Shown in pieces: positions 43,903-52,348 of a stretch of 64,000 nt of DNA (positions are counted from its first letter, which is position 1; every line of letters starts with the position of its first letter). The translations under genes and the position numbers were made by a program. The stretch covers positions 434,001 to 498,000 of the forward strand of contig NZ_FMAC01000005.1 of the NCBI RefSeq assembly GCF_900094555.1, read 5' to 3'. The notes under the pieces are model-generated. The model ran no database searches and was not told the origin of the DNA. It saw only the letters and a program-made list of their open reading frames with translations. This DNA is from Martinezella hainanensis. GTDB taxonomy: Bacteria > Pseudomonadota > Alphaproteobacteria > Rhizobiales > Rhizobiaceae.

Positions 43903-44436
43903 ATGGCTTCTTCACTCTCAGCACAGCAAAAGGCCCTGCGACGGTCGGAGAGTTTTCTGTCCGAGCTCGCCTCTCATGCAGACGAGTTGCTGCACGGCCG
44001 GGTCCACGAGCAATATGCCGCGATCTGCTACAGGAGGATGCCCGAATGCGACGATGCCGAGATGCTCGTCGTCACCAGCCGGGAAAGCGGCCGATGGGTC
44101 GTCCCCAAGGGCTGGCCGATCAAGGGCAAGAAGCCGCATGAGGTTGCCGCCATCGAGGCTTACGAAGAAGCCGGCGTACGCGGCAAGGTGAGGAAAAAAC
44201 CTTTCGGCTACTTCACCTATCTGAAACAGCTTGCCGACGGCAATCGCGTTCCCTGCATTGTCGAACTGCATCTGCTGGAGGTCGACCAGACGTTCCAGGA
44301 CTTCCCTGAGCGCGGCCAGCGCCGCGTCGAATGGGTTTCTTTCATCGAAGCAGCCAATCGTGTGCGTGAGCCAGAACTCAAGGGGCTCCTGCTTGCGGCC
44401 GAGCGGAAGGTGCGCAAGGCAAAAGGCAAGAAGTGA
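43903..44436 (+). CDS. Nudix hydrolase
   Basis: A 177-residue Nudix protein. The Nudix box region reads GRWVVPKGWPIKGKKPHEVA then AIEAYEEAGVRGK near residues 63-97. The metal-binding EE pair is present, but by alignment the usual first Glu is Lys and the Arg of REUxEE is Ile, a variant often seen in alphaproteobacterial members. Substrates of this group may be diphosphoinositol-like or dinucleoside polyphosphates; none can be assigned. The ATG at 43903 is used; a GTG two codons earlier is possible. The gene stands alone. Confidence 0.85.
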   Translation: MASSLSAQQKALRRSESFLSELASHADELLHGRVHEQYAAICYRRMPECDDAEMLVVTSRESGRWVVPKGWPIKGKKPHEVAAIEAYEEAGVRGKVRKKPFGYFTYLKQLADGNRVPCIVELHLLEVDQTFQDFPERGQRRVEWVSFIEAANRVREPELKGLLLAAERKVRKAKGKK

Positions 44437-44742
44437 TCTTCATCACTATAGGTGGTGTTCGCAAGCGTGCCGTCCGGCGGCGGTCGTTACGAGACGGCGC
44501 GCAGCAGGGTCCATTCCTCTGTAACCGTGACGTGTTGTCGCCATCACAGAATATTAAATTGCGAAATTAGCCGAGAGCCAGGCGATTGGCAGCTATGCGC
44601 TTCCGTGCTTGCCCTCGCCGCATTGATGCCTATATTGACGCAGCGTTCGGCCGTGTCTGTTTAGGTCGATATGCCTCATGGCTGCAATAGCTGCCTTCAC
44701 CCGGCAACGAATTGGCCGGCGGACTTTGGAAGGAGAAATTTC
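44437..44742. other. Intergenic region between the Nudix and XRE genes
   Basis: About 300 bases with no supported gene, RNA or repeat. It should contain the promoter of the XRE gene near its right end. Confidence 0.35.
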
Positions 44743-44988
44743 ATGTCCATTACTCCGAATAATATCGATAGTTCAAAGGCTTCTACCGTTCCCGATGGCG
44801 AGATCGCCGCTGCCGTGCGGCAGGCGCGTGAAGCCATCGGTTACACGATTGACGACCTCTCCGAAACCTGTGGCCTCACCAGTGAGGAAATCACTGAAAT
44901 CGAGGCTGGTGCCGAGGCCGATCCGGCGAAACTTCGCCGTATTGCCACCGCATTACAGGTTCCGCCGTCGACTTTCTTCATTGTCTGA
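44743..44988 (+). CDS. Small XRE-family helix-turn-helix protein
   Basis: An 81-residue protein that is essentially one Cro/C1-type domain: EIAAAVRQAREAIGYTIDDL, then CGLTSEEITEIEAG and a closing PAKLRRIATALQVP. AAGGAGAAATTTC precedes the ATG at 44743, better than the longer frame start at 44671. It probably binds DNA as a dimer. No toxin partner or operon neighbour is seen, so it is not called an antitoxin. Confidence 0.8.
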   Translation: MSITPNNIDSSKASTVPDGEIAAAVRQAREAIGYTIDDLSETCGLTSEEITEIEAGAEADPAKLRRIATALQVPPSTFFIV

Positions 44989-44994
44989 ACAAGC

Positions 44995-45012
44995 GGCGCA
45001 CTTCGGTGCGCC
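44995..45012. terminator. Terminator-like hairpin after the XRE gene
   Basis: A perfect 7-base GGCGCAC / GTGCGCC stem with a TTCG tetraloop starts 6 bases after the stop. There is no T-run, so efficiency is uncertain. Confidence 0.5.
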
Positions 45013-45520
45013 CCTTCAATTCTGCAGGAGCGGCTTGCACTTCGCATTGGCTTTCCGCGACGGTCATCGCAGCCCAAGGAGCGTATCACCTTGCTTCGGC
45101 ACGTTCATGCATCCGCAACTGTCTGAGCAAGGTCTTATTGCAGGCTTGCGTAGCTCAGGGCGCCGGAAGCTGGCGGAAATGGCAATCACAGGTGGATTTG
45201 GCAGCCCTTGAAGGGGTGCATGCAACTATAGATGTGGCTGCGGCCGCCGCGTGGAAGAGATCCAGCCTCGATCATAAGACCATCCGCTGGCCTTTTAAGC
45301 GAAAGTTTCCATAATTATACATTGAAAATAAGCCAATATCAGCCGGTTTTATGAGTATTTTCGCTTTCTGCTGTCGCGATACTGGTCAAATTCGTTTCAA
45401 AGTTTTAATCTATACGGGTCAATTGCGTTTTATTAGTAGTACTTTTGCCGATACAGCATATTGCGGCTATGCAGGCGTGCAGTGGGACGGGTTTGACAGC
45501 GCTTATTGGGACATACCGGC
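45013..45520. other. Poorly coding region between the XRE and DUF982 genes
   Basis: About 500 bases. The right half (about 45300-45480) is much richer in A and T than the neighbours, which suggests a promoter zone or acquired DNA. Open frames here lack ribosome binding sites and family resemblance. Confidence 0.4.
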
Positions 45521-46072
45521 ATGGGGCGTAATGATAAGAGTTTTGGCGCCGACCTCGATAGCGGTGCGCAGCTTGCTAATTCGGTCCCCGTTGATGTTTT
45601 CACTCCTCAAACGAACATAGATAGTCGCCTGGCGTTGCAGCCGGAGCCGCAAGCGGAAGAGAGTGATCCAGGCCAGGTAGTGGCCGAAGGGGACGAGCTT
45701 GTAGCCCTGGATAAGATTGCTCGGGATATGACGTTGCTGGCCACGCTGGTGACGAGGCGACGGCACGCAAAGTCCGAAAATGCCGAGGATCAAGATCAAA
45801 CGTCGTCCCTTGATCCCTTGGATGAGCCTATAGGACTGGCATTCGCACCACTCGGAATTGCAATGCAGGATGAAGACGAGGTTCAGTCCATTGATTCGAT
45901 CGCACAGGCCGTGGAGTGTCTGACGACGAAATGGCCGGTACGCTATGGAGATGCGTTTGAAGAGGCGTTACAGGCCTGCGTCGACGGCATCAAAGGCAGG
46001 GTTTCGCCTGAACAAGTTCGCTCTGCTTTCCTCAAGGCAGCGATTGCGGCTGGTATGCGTGTAATTCCCTGA
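45521..46072 (+). CDS. DUF982-domain protein
   Basis: A 183-residue protein. The C-terminal 65 residues match DUF982, a domain nearly confined to rhizobia: QAVECLTTKWPVRYGDAFEEALQAC is the core (given here in part), followed by GIKGRVSPEQVRSAFLKAA. The N-terminal 110 residues are acidic and low-complexity. The ATG at 45521 lacks an obvious ribosome binding site; an in-frame TTG lies 15 bases upstream. Function unknown. It is isolated between two poorly coding regions. Confidence 0.7.
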   Translation: MGRNDKSFGADLDSGAQLANSVPVDVFTPQTNIDSRLALQPEPQAEESDPGQVVAEGDELVALDKIARDMTLLATLVTRRRHAKSENAEDQDQTSSLDPLDEPIGLAFAPLGIAMQDEDEVQSIDSIAQAVECLTTKWPVRYGDAFEEALQACVDGIKGRVSPEQVRSAFLKAAIAAGMRVIP

Positions 46073-46180
46073 GGCGAGCACGCAGTGGCCCGGAAGTGCG
46101 GCGTGATAGAGGCAATCACTTAGCGAGTTGCGCTTGTCGCAAGCAAGGAGGCCCGACCGTTACTTGAAGCAAGGCGATCG

Positions 46181-46283
46181 AGCCTCCCGACCATCGCAAA
46201 TTGGCGGTTGCGATAGTTCCAAAGATGTGGCTTGCCACTGCCCCATCGTCCATACGGAAAGCGACGTCGGAGGTCTGATTGCG
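46181..46283 (+). repeat. Diverged ~100-bp repeat, copy A
   Basis: Landmarks in order: AGCCTCCC (46181), a TCGCAA...TTGCGA inverted repeat, GCGGTTGCGATAG (46204-46216), CTTGCC, GAAAGCGAC and GATTGCG (46277). Copy B keeps the same order. Confidence 0.5.
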
Positions 46284-46529
46284 CCTGACGTTGGAAAGCC
46301 GAATTCAAAGTCAGCCAATGCTTAATGCCGTCAGGTTGCCTGTTTCGGAATGCTACAGCGGCAACATCGCCGCTCTGCTTGTCTTTTGGGCGTTGTCGCG
46401 GAGATCGACGACATCAGATGTATGCGGGCCATGATCTGCCAGCCTGCTCTTCATCACACGTCGTTTATAGGAGGAGGGTTTGGGCGCAGTTGGGAGGCCT
46501 GACGTTCCTTCTAGGGGTCCGCCACGTCA

Positions 46530-46631
46530 AGCCTCCCAGCGCAGCAGATGAATATCTGCGGTAGCGATAGAAGCTCGCAGAACCGCGCCTTGCCTGTCTA
46601 TATCGAAAGCGACACATCGCACCCGATTGCG
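46530..46631 (+). repeat. Diverged ~100-bp repeat, copy B
   Basis: Landmarks in order: AGCCTCCC (46530), a CGCAG...CTGCG inverted repeat, GCGGTAGCGATAG (46558-46570), CTTGCC, GAAAGCGAC and GATTGCG (46625). The hairpin arms differ in sequence from copy A but sit at the same place. Confidence 0.5.
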
Positions 46632-46882
46632 TCACGCGGAAGCCGCTGCGGCTCGCAGCTTTTTGCGAACGAAGCGAAATCGCGGCGCCTTGTTTTTATA
46701 CATTCCGCGTCGCGGCAGATGCGAAGCTATCCATTTCATTCCAGTTGTATTGGTTCTGCTGCAATGAGTTCGGCATTTTGTGGAGCGTCGAAAGTATAGA
46801 ATCAATATGCTCTCAATACATATTGCGACAAAACTATACAAATAAAGCTTGTATCTCGAAAATATTTATTAGTGACTGCGTA

Positions 46883-46910
46883 TTTACAGCTATAATCGCG
46901 TCTATATTAT
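46883..46910 (+). promoter_or_regulatory. Candidate promoter of the outer-membrane barrel gene
   Basis: TTTACA at 46883-46888 and TATTAT at 46905-46910 with a 16-base spacer, in an A/T-rich setting 67 bases before the start codon. Confidence 0.45.
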
Positions 46911-46977
46911 GGCCTCAACGTGAACTTTCGCAAGTTACATGTTGAATCTCGTGAATTCCTTCGAGGAGAATTTTCGA

Positions 46978-47670
46978 ATGCGCAAGTTTTTGGGGACTAC
47001 CGTTTTCCTGTTGGCGACGGTTGTGGGGAATACCGTCTATGCAGCAGATCTTGCGGCTTCCACGCCGCCTCAAGCTCCTGTCGAGACGGCACCGGTGTTT
47101 TCATGGACCGGCTTTTACGTCGGTGTGAATGCCGGCGGTGGTTTCGGTGGTAACGACAATGTCGGTTTCCATTCCTTCGGAAGTTACCTTGGCAGATTTG
47201 GCAAGCTTGAAGGGTCCGGTTTCCTCGGAGGCGGCCAGATCGGCTACAACTATCAGTTCGACCCCAACTGGGTGATCGGCCTCGAAGCAGACTTCCAGGG
47301 CGCCGACATTAGCGACTCGTTCAGAAATGGTACTGCGAGCGCATCTTCCAAGATCGACTGGTACGGCACCGTCCGCCCCCGCATCGGCTACGCCTATGAC
47401 AATACCTTGTTCTACGGTACCGGCGGTCTCGCCTATGGCCATGTCGATTACAAGGGCGCACTCGGTGGCGTAGGCTTTGACGACGACAAGACCAAGGCCG
47501 GCTGGACGGTAGGCGCCGGCGTCGAACACGCCTTCACCGATCATGTGACAGCGAAACTCGAATATCAGTATGTCGATTTCGGCAGCAGCAACATGGGCGG
47601 GGATGCGCTCAACTCCAAAGCGAGCCTCGATTTCCATGCCGTTCGGGTGGGTCTGAACTACAAGTTCTGA
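46978..47670 (+). CDS. Outer-membrane beta-barrel protein, Omp25/RopB-like
   Basis: A 230-residue protein. A Sec signal (FLGTTVFLLATVVGNTVYAAD, cut after YAA) is followed by a Pro-rich linker and an eight-stranded barrel pattern starting FSWTGFYVGVNAGGGFGG. GGQIGYNYQFDPNWVIGLEAD follows, and it ends with the outer-membrane C-terminal signature VRVGLNYKF. The start at 46978 has GAGGAG; an upstream in-frame ATG at 46939 is not preferred. It probably provides an abundant surface protein. It is the first gene of the surface region, 54 bases ahead of the Hint gene. Confidence 0.88.
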   Translation: MRKFLGTTVFLLATVVGNTVYAADLAASTPPQAPVETAPVFSWTGFYVGVNAGGGFGGNDNVGFHSFGSYLGRFGKLEGSGFLGGGQIGYNYQFDPNWVIGLEADFQGADISDSFRNGTASASSKIDWYGTVRPRIGYAYDNTLFYGTGGLAYGHVDYKGALGGVGFDDDKTKAGWTVGAGVEHAFTDHVTAKLEYQYVDFGSSNMGGDALNSKASLDFHAVRVGLNYKF

Positions 47671-47724
47671 CGATAGTATTTGCCTTGAAAAACAACGTGT
47701 TAATCTAATGGAGAGGATAATAAC

Positions 47725-48915
47725 ATGGCTTTGATTGGCATCAACCTAATCAATAACGGCACGACCACGATCGATAGCAGCAATGCTGGCACATCGGGAG
47801 ATACGATCCAGCTCAATCTGGTTTCCAACGGCACCGTGATCGTCGATGGCGTGGACGTCAATATCAGCAATCTCGTCGGTACAGGTGCGGTCTCAAGCAC
47901 GACGATCGACGCCATCAACGGTGCAAACGTTACGATCAATGCCAGCCTTGCGAACATCGCAGCCGGCTCGACCTATACTTACGGAATTGGCGCGGGTTCC
48001 AGCATCACCGTCGATGCGGGCCTGCTCAACGTCGGCTTGCTGAACGGCGTCACGGTAGACTTCGCCAATGCGAATGGCACCGGCCTATTCGCGTACAATC
48101 CCGGTGGCATCAATCTCAACCTGTCGACCCCGCCGAACGTCATTAACGTTCAATCGGGAGACAAGATCGAGGTTGTCGGCTCGAACGTCGTCCAACAGTC
48201 GGGTAATACGGTTACCTTCTATGGCGGTCTGTTGAATGCCGTAGCGCTCGGCTCCTATACGATACCTGCGGGCGTCACCTACACTTACGATGCGAATACC
48301 GACACGCTGACCTTCACGAGCTGCTTCCTTCGGGGGACGCTGATCCGGACACCGGAAGGCGATATTCCGGTCGAGGATTTTCGTGTCGGCGATCTGGTCG
48401 TCACTCACAAGGGCGTTGCGGAAATCAAGTGGGTTGGCCGCCGCCGGATCGATCCGAAGGCGATCGACAAGCCGCGCGATACGTTGCCGATCCGCATACA
48501 GGCAGGCGCCTTTGAGGCAAACGTTCCCGCTCGCGATCTGTACGTTTCTCCCGATCATTGCATGTTCTTCGGAGAATCGCTGATTCCGGCCAAATTCCTT
48601 GTCAACGGCACGACGATCACCCAAGAGGCGACGTTGGTCCCGTTCGAATACTTCCATATCGAGCTGGAGCAGCATTCCATCATCCTTGCCGAGGGCGCGC
48701 AGACGGAGACCTATCTCGATCTCGGTGGGCGCCTGTCCTTCCTCGAGCCAGGTGTCTTGCGGTTCGGCTCGTTCGGAAACGGGGCAACCCGCACCTGGAA
48801 CGATTGGTGCTATCCGCCGGTCTATGCGGGCAACGTGCTCGAACAGGTCCGCGCATCGCTCGAAAAGCGCGCGGAGGAAATGGGCTATCTCGTCCGAGAA
48901 GCCGAGGCATCCTGA
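47725..48915 (+). CDS. Secreted-type Hint-domain protein
   Basis: A 396-residue protein. Residues 1-205 are Asn, Thr, Ser and Gly rich with a repetitive beta-strand look (VDGVDVNISNLVGTGAVS and others), similar to extracellular beta-helix proteins. No Sec signal is visible. A Hint_2-type domain follows: SCFLRGTLIRTPEGDIPVED near residue 206, with the nucleophile Cys207, then GDLVVTHKGVAEIKWVGRR and LYVSPDHCMFFG with the conserved His. Such domains can cleave or ligate the chain. Absence of a signal suggests type I export, inferred. GAGAGGATAATAAC precedes the ATG. Confidence 0.8.
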   Translation: MALIGINLINNGTTTIDSSNAGTSGDTIQLNLVSNGTVIVDGVDVNISNLVGTGAVSSTTIDAINGANVTINASLANIAAGSTYTYGIGAGSSITVDAGLLNVGLLNGVTVDFANANGTGLFAYNPGGINLNLSTPPNVINVQSGDKIEVVGSNVVQQSGNTVTFYGGLLNAVALGSYTIPAGVTYTYDANTDTLTFTSCFLRGTLIRTPEGDIPVEDFRVGDLVVTHKGVAEIKWVGRRRIDPKAIDKPRDTLPIRIQAGAFEANVPARDLYVSPDHCMFFGESLIPAKFLVNGTTITQEATLVPFEYFHIELEQHSIILAEGAQTETYLDLGGRLSFLEPGVLRFGSFGNGATRTWNDWCYPPVYAGNVLEQVRASLEKRAEEMGYLVREAEAS

Positions 48916-49074
48916 CATACATGCCGAGCATCCAGCTTCGGGCGGCCGCCGCCCGGAGCTGAAGCCGGGCATAGGTGAGAGACAGCGTTTTCGTCATCCG
49001 TCTATTGATACGTCTGCGAATTTGCGCGCTTCGCTATCGCCCATCCGTCTATCTCTGGTGTCTGGGAGCCATGA
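48916..49074. other. Short intergenic region before the dual glycosyltransferase
   Basis: About 160 bases with no supported feature. Confidence 0.3.
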
Positions 49075-51393
49075 ATGCGCCATGACGATGCTGCTTCGCC
49101 CTATTCGCTCGATGCGGGCCGCATCGACGAGCGAGCCTTGATCGAAAAGTTCGCCGGCAAGACAGTTTTCTTCGACGGTGTGTTCAAAGGCGATTACAGC
49201 CTGGCGATCGTCAACCGCCACCTTGCACAAGCACTCATAGACCTGGGCGTCAATCTTATCTGCCATACGGCCGAGGACGATTGGCAGGGTGACCCAAATC
49301 TCTCGGCTGCCACGGATATCATGCGCCGAATGCGTGATGACTATCCATTTAAAGAGACATTCGACATCCATTTGCGGAACACCTGGCCACCGGCGACCCA
49401 CGATATGGTGGGCCGACAGAATGCCTATGTGGCATTTGCCTGGGAAGAGCTCGAATTTCCGCAGTATCTGGTGGATCGATTCAATCGCGATCTCGACCTC
49501 GTGACGGTGATTTCGAACTTCGTCCGGGACAGTTTCGAGCGTTCAGGGATTACGATACCGGTGGAAGTCACCGGGAATGGCTGTGATCATCTCTCGGCTG
49601 TCGCCGATGACGTGCCGTGTCCGCTGCCTGAAACTGGGCGCCGACGCATCCTGCATGTGTCTTCCTGCTTTCCGCGCAAGGGTGTCGACGTTCTGATCGA
49701 TGCGTTCCTGCGCAGCTTCCGCGCGGATGATCCGGTCGAGCTGATAATCAAGACTTTTCCGAATCCGAACAACATCTCGGCCTCTGTCCTCGCTGACAGG
49801 CGGGGCAGGCTCGCCGATGCAGCGCCCATCAGCATCATCGATCAGCACTATGATCCAAGCCAGCTGCGTGCGCTCTATCGTTCGGCGGCGATGCTGGTTG
49901 CGCCAAGTAGGGGCGAAGGTTTCGGTCTGCCTTTGGCGGAAGCCATGCTGCTTGACGTTCCGGTGGTGACCACGAACTATAGCGGCCAGCTTGATTTCTG
50001 CCGTCCCGACACGGCCTGGCTGATCGATTGCCACATGTCGGCGTCGCAAGCCCATGTTGCGGGTTCCCATAGCCTTTGGGCGGAACCGTCCGTCGAGCAT
50101 CTGGGGATGCAGATGCGCGCCGTGCTCGATCATCCCGATGAGGCCCGCAGCCGGACGGAAAGAGCCAAATCATTGCTGAAAGCGCATTTCAGCTGGAGGT
50201 CGGTCGCCATCCGCACGCTGGCCGCCCTTGCGAAATCCGCTCCATCAACGACCGAAACGCGGCGGGATTGGACGATCGATCTCATTTCCTCCTGGCAGCA
50301 GCAATGCGGCATCGCTACCTACTCGCAACATCTCTATGGCACGCCAGCATTCGAAGGCAGGATTGATCATATCTTCGCGCGGCGGATCATGGACGATGCG
50401 CTACCGGAAGCATCTTCAGACACTATCGAGGCCGTACCGCGCAGCATGTCGCGGCTGTGGGGTTATGATCTTGCTTCGCTCAAACGTCTGGCGGGACGTT
50501 TGGAGCAGGGGCGAGGCGACGTCCTTTGGATGCAGCATCATCCGGGGCATTTTTCAGCGCCGGACATGGAGCTGTTGATTCAGCCGATAGCGGCGACGGG
50601 TCACCGACTGCGCGTGTTGACAATGCACAGCGTGAAAGAGGCGTTACGCGGCGGGACACTGGATTGGACCCGCGCGTTCGACATGGTCTTTGTGCATTCT
50701 GCGGAGGACGCGGCCGCGCTTTCGGCAGCCGGCCATCCGAATCCAATCGTCATGCCGCATGGCGTTCTCCTCGTGCCGGAAGACGCCCCGGCACCTGACC
50801 CAGAGCATTTTACCATCGGCTCTTTCGGGTTCCTGATGCCCCACAAGAACATCGATCGTCTCGTATTGGCTTTCGCGGAGGCATTGAACTACGAGCCGAG
50901 ACTGCGGCTCAAGCTGTTCAATTGCATCGTTCCAAATGATGAATCGCGTGCGACACGCGCCACGATCGAAAATCTGATCGCCTATCTCGGACTATCCGAC
51001 AAAGTCACGGCGCGTTTCGATTTTATTCCCGAAGGAGAACTGCGTCGCGAGCTGATGACCTGCGATCTGCTCTCATTCCTTTATGGCAATTCGACCGAAA
51101 CTGCGACCGGCGCGGCGCGCATTGCAATGAGCATCGACCGCCCGCTGCTTTGCTCCCGCTCGCCGGTCCTGCGAGATTTGTGGCCGTTCAGCCATATCGT
51201 CAAAAGCACCGAGATAGAGTGCATCGCGGAGGCACTCCTCAGCCTTGCTCAAAATCCATCGCTACTGTCGATGCTGGATCGAGATCGCAGCCAGGCGGCC
51301 CATTGGTATTCCTATCCGCGCACTGCCGCGCGGCATGTCACAGCCATCGAAAAGATGTTGGGGGGCAATATTGACCATCGCCGAGTTGCATAG
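49075..51393 (+). CDS. Tandem GT4-type glycosyltransferase
   Basis: A 772-residue protein with two glycosyltransferase-B units. Unit 1 (about 25-385) has APSRGEGFGLPLAEAML near residue 280, the EX7E donor-binding motif. Unit 2 (about 400-770) begins IDLISSWQQQCGIATYSQHL and has GSFGFLMPHKNIDRLVLAF near residue 583; its EX7E region reads FLYGNSTETATGAARIAMS and is degenerate, so the second unit may be inactive or atypical. It would build the capsule or a related polysaccharide from sugar nucleotides at the inner membrane. It overlaps the next gene by 23 bases. Confidence 0.85.
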   Translation: MRHDDAASPYSLDAGRIDERALIEKFAGKTVFFDGVFKGDYSLAIVNRHLAQALIDLGVNLICHTAEDDWQGDPNLSAATDIMRRMRDDYPFKETFDIHLRNTWPPATHDMVGRQNAYVAFAWEELEFPQYLVDRFNRDLDLVTVISNFVRDSFERSGITIPVEVTGNGCDHLSAVADDVPCPLPETGRRRILHVSSCFPRKGVDVLIDAFLRSFRADDPVELIIKTFPNPNNISASVLADRRGRLADAAPISIIDQHYDPSQLRALYRSAAMLVAPSRGEGFGLPLAEAMLLDVPVVTTNYSGQLDFCRPDTAWLIDCHMSASQAHVAGSHSLWAEPSVEHLGMQMRAVLDHPDEARSRTERAKSLLKAHFSWRSVAIRTLAALAKSAPSTTETRRDWTIDLISSWQQQCGIATYSQHLYGTPAFEGRIDHIFARRIMDDALPEASSDTIEAVPRSMSRLWGYDLASLKRLAGRLEQGRGDVLWMQHHPGHFSAPDMELLIQPIAATGHRLRVLTMHSVKEALRGGTLDWTRAFDMVFVHSAEDAAALSAAGHPNPIVMPHGVLLVPEDAPAPDPEHFTIGSFGFLMPHKNIDRLVLAFAEALNYEPRLRLKLFNCIVPNDESRATRATIENLIAYLGLSDKVTARFDFIPEGELRRELMTCDLLSFLYGNSTETATGAARIAMSIDRPLLCSRSPVLRDLWPFSHIVKSTEIECIAEALLSLAQNPSLLSMLDRDRSQAAHWYSYPRTAARHVTAIEKMLGGNIDHRRVA

Positions 51394-52348
51394 GCAGCCC
51401 TTGAGCGCGCTGCCGAAAGACGTGTTCTCCTTGCCTGCTGAATCCTTCGTCGATGCCTGGGCAAGGGCATTGGATTTGACCGAGATCGACCTGACTGCGG
51501 ATGATCGTCTCTCGCTTGCGAATGCCATTCGCGGCGGCACCAACCGGCTACGCGTCGTTGATGCGCTGAAGGCTCGTCGTCCCGTTCCGTCGTCGCTGAG
51601 CGGCCTTTCCGGGATGCAGGCGCTGCGCCGGGAACCGGACCAATTCGCCATGGTGGAGAATTTCGTTCGCTTCGCGAAAGAAGATGATGCGGCTTTCCTG
51701 CGCTATGCTTTCGCGCGGATCTGCGGACGCGATCCGACATCAGCCGAGCGATTGGGGTTGGAATTCGATCTCAGGCGTCGCGTCCTCACGCGCACCGCTG
51801 TCGTGAAGCGGATCGTCGCTATCGCGCGCCGTGATGGCCAGACGGCCTATTGGGATACGCTGCTGCCAGAAGACGATGGTAACGGGCGGGAAGTTGCGGA
51901 TTCGTCCAACGCAAGCGTCACGCCATCCGGGTTACTGGTTAATCCGGATGGGCAGGCTATGCTCGTATTCGTGCGCGAGGTCGAGAACGTCGGTTGGATG
52001 ATCGCTCCCGATCTCCTGTGCCAGCCGCTGCAGCTTCACGACGGCAATTGGAGTGTGCATTCGGGCTGGCTGCTCACGGGTCCCAAGCGCAGCTTCGCGG
52101 AAGGCGACTGGTTGCTGGATCTCGAACTCATTCAACCGCAAACGGCCAGGCTCGATATCGAGATCGTCGCCAATTCCGGCCTCGATTTTCTGCAGACCAT
52201 GACTCTGGTCGGCTCGTTTTCGGGGACCGTATGCGTGACCATCAAGCGGGAGCATCGCTTCGTCGAATTGCGCGTTCGCATTCACGAGCGCGCGCCAGAG
52301 GACCGCTGGCTGCGTCCCCGAAACATTTCGATGCGGCACGTATCATGA
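51371..52348 (+). CDS. DUF4214-like module protein of the polysaccharide region
   Basis: A 325-residue protein if it starts at the TTG at 51371, which is preceded by GGGGGG and overlaps the glycosyltransferase. A region near residues 95-155 reads AFLRYAFARICGRDPTSAERLGLE, the DUF4214-like GRxP pattern. The C-terminal half (about 175-320) looks like an all-beta domain, DGNWSVHSGWLLTGPKRSF. No catalytic motif is recognised. Overlap with the gene before and a 4-base overlap with the TPR gene after make it part of that operon. A longer frame start at 51245 lies inside the glycosyltransferase gene. Confidence 0.65.
   Translation: MTIAELHRQPLSALPKDVFSLPAESFVDAWARALDLTEIDLTADDRLSLANAIRGGTNRLRVVDALKARRPVPSSLSGLSGMQALRREPDQFAMVENFVRFAKEDDAAFLRYAFARICGRDPTSAERLGLEFDLRRRVLTRTAVVKRIVAIARRDGQTAYWDTLLPEDDGNGREVADSSNASVTPSGLLVNPDGQAMLVFVREVENVGWMIAPDLLCQPLQLHDGNWSVHSGWLLTGPKRSFAEGDWLLDLELIQPQTARLDIEIVANSGLDFLQTMTLVGSFSGTVCVTIKREHRFVELRVRIHERAPEDRWLRPRNISMRHVS

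Larger units (their letters stand above)
46073..46882. other. Poorly coding region with a diverged repeat
   Basis: About 800 bases without a convincing gene. Two diverged copies of a roughly 100-base unit lie at about 46181-46283 and 46530-46631 (listed separately). Several short open frames exist on both strands but none has a good ribosome binding site. The right end is A/T-rich and leads into the promoter of the outer-membrane gene. Confidence 0.5.

Noticed and set aside
44743..44988. Antitoxin of a toxin-antitoxin pair
   Set aside because: No toxin-like frame lies adjacent on either side; a small stand-alone XRE protein is the safer call.
45300..46977. Mobile element or genomic island boundary
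   Set aside because: The region is A/T-rich and gene-poor, but no transposase, integrase, tRNA target or terminal repeat was found.
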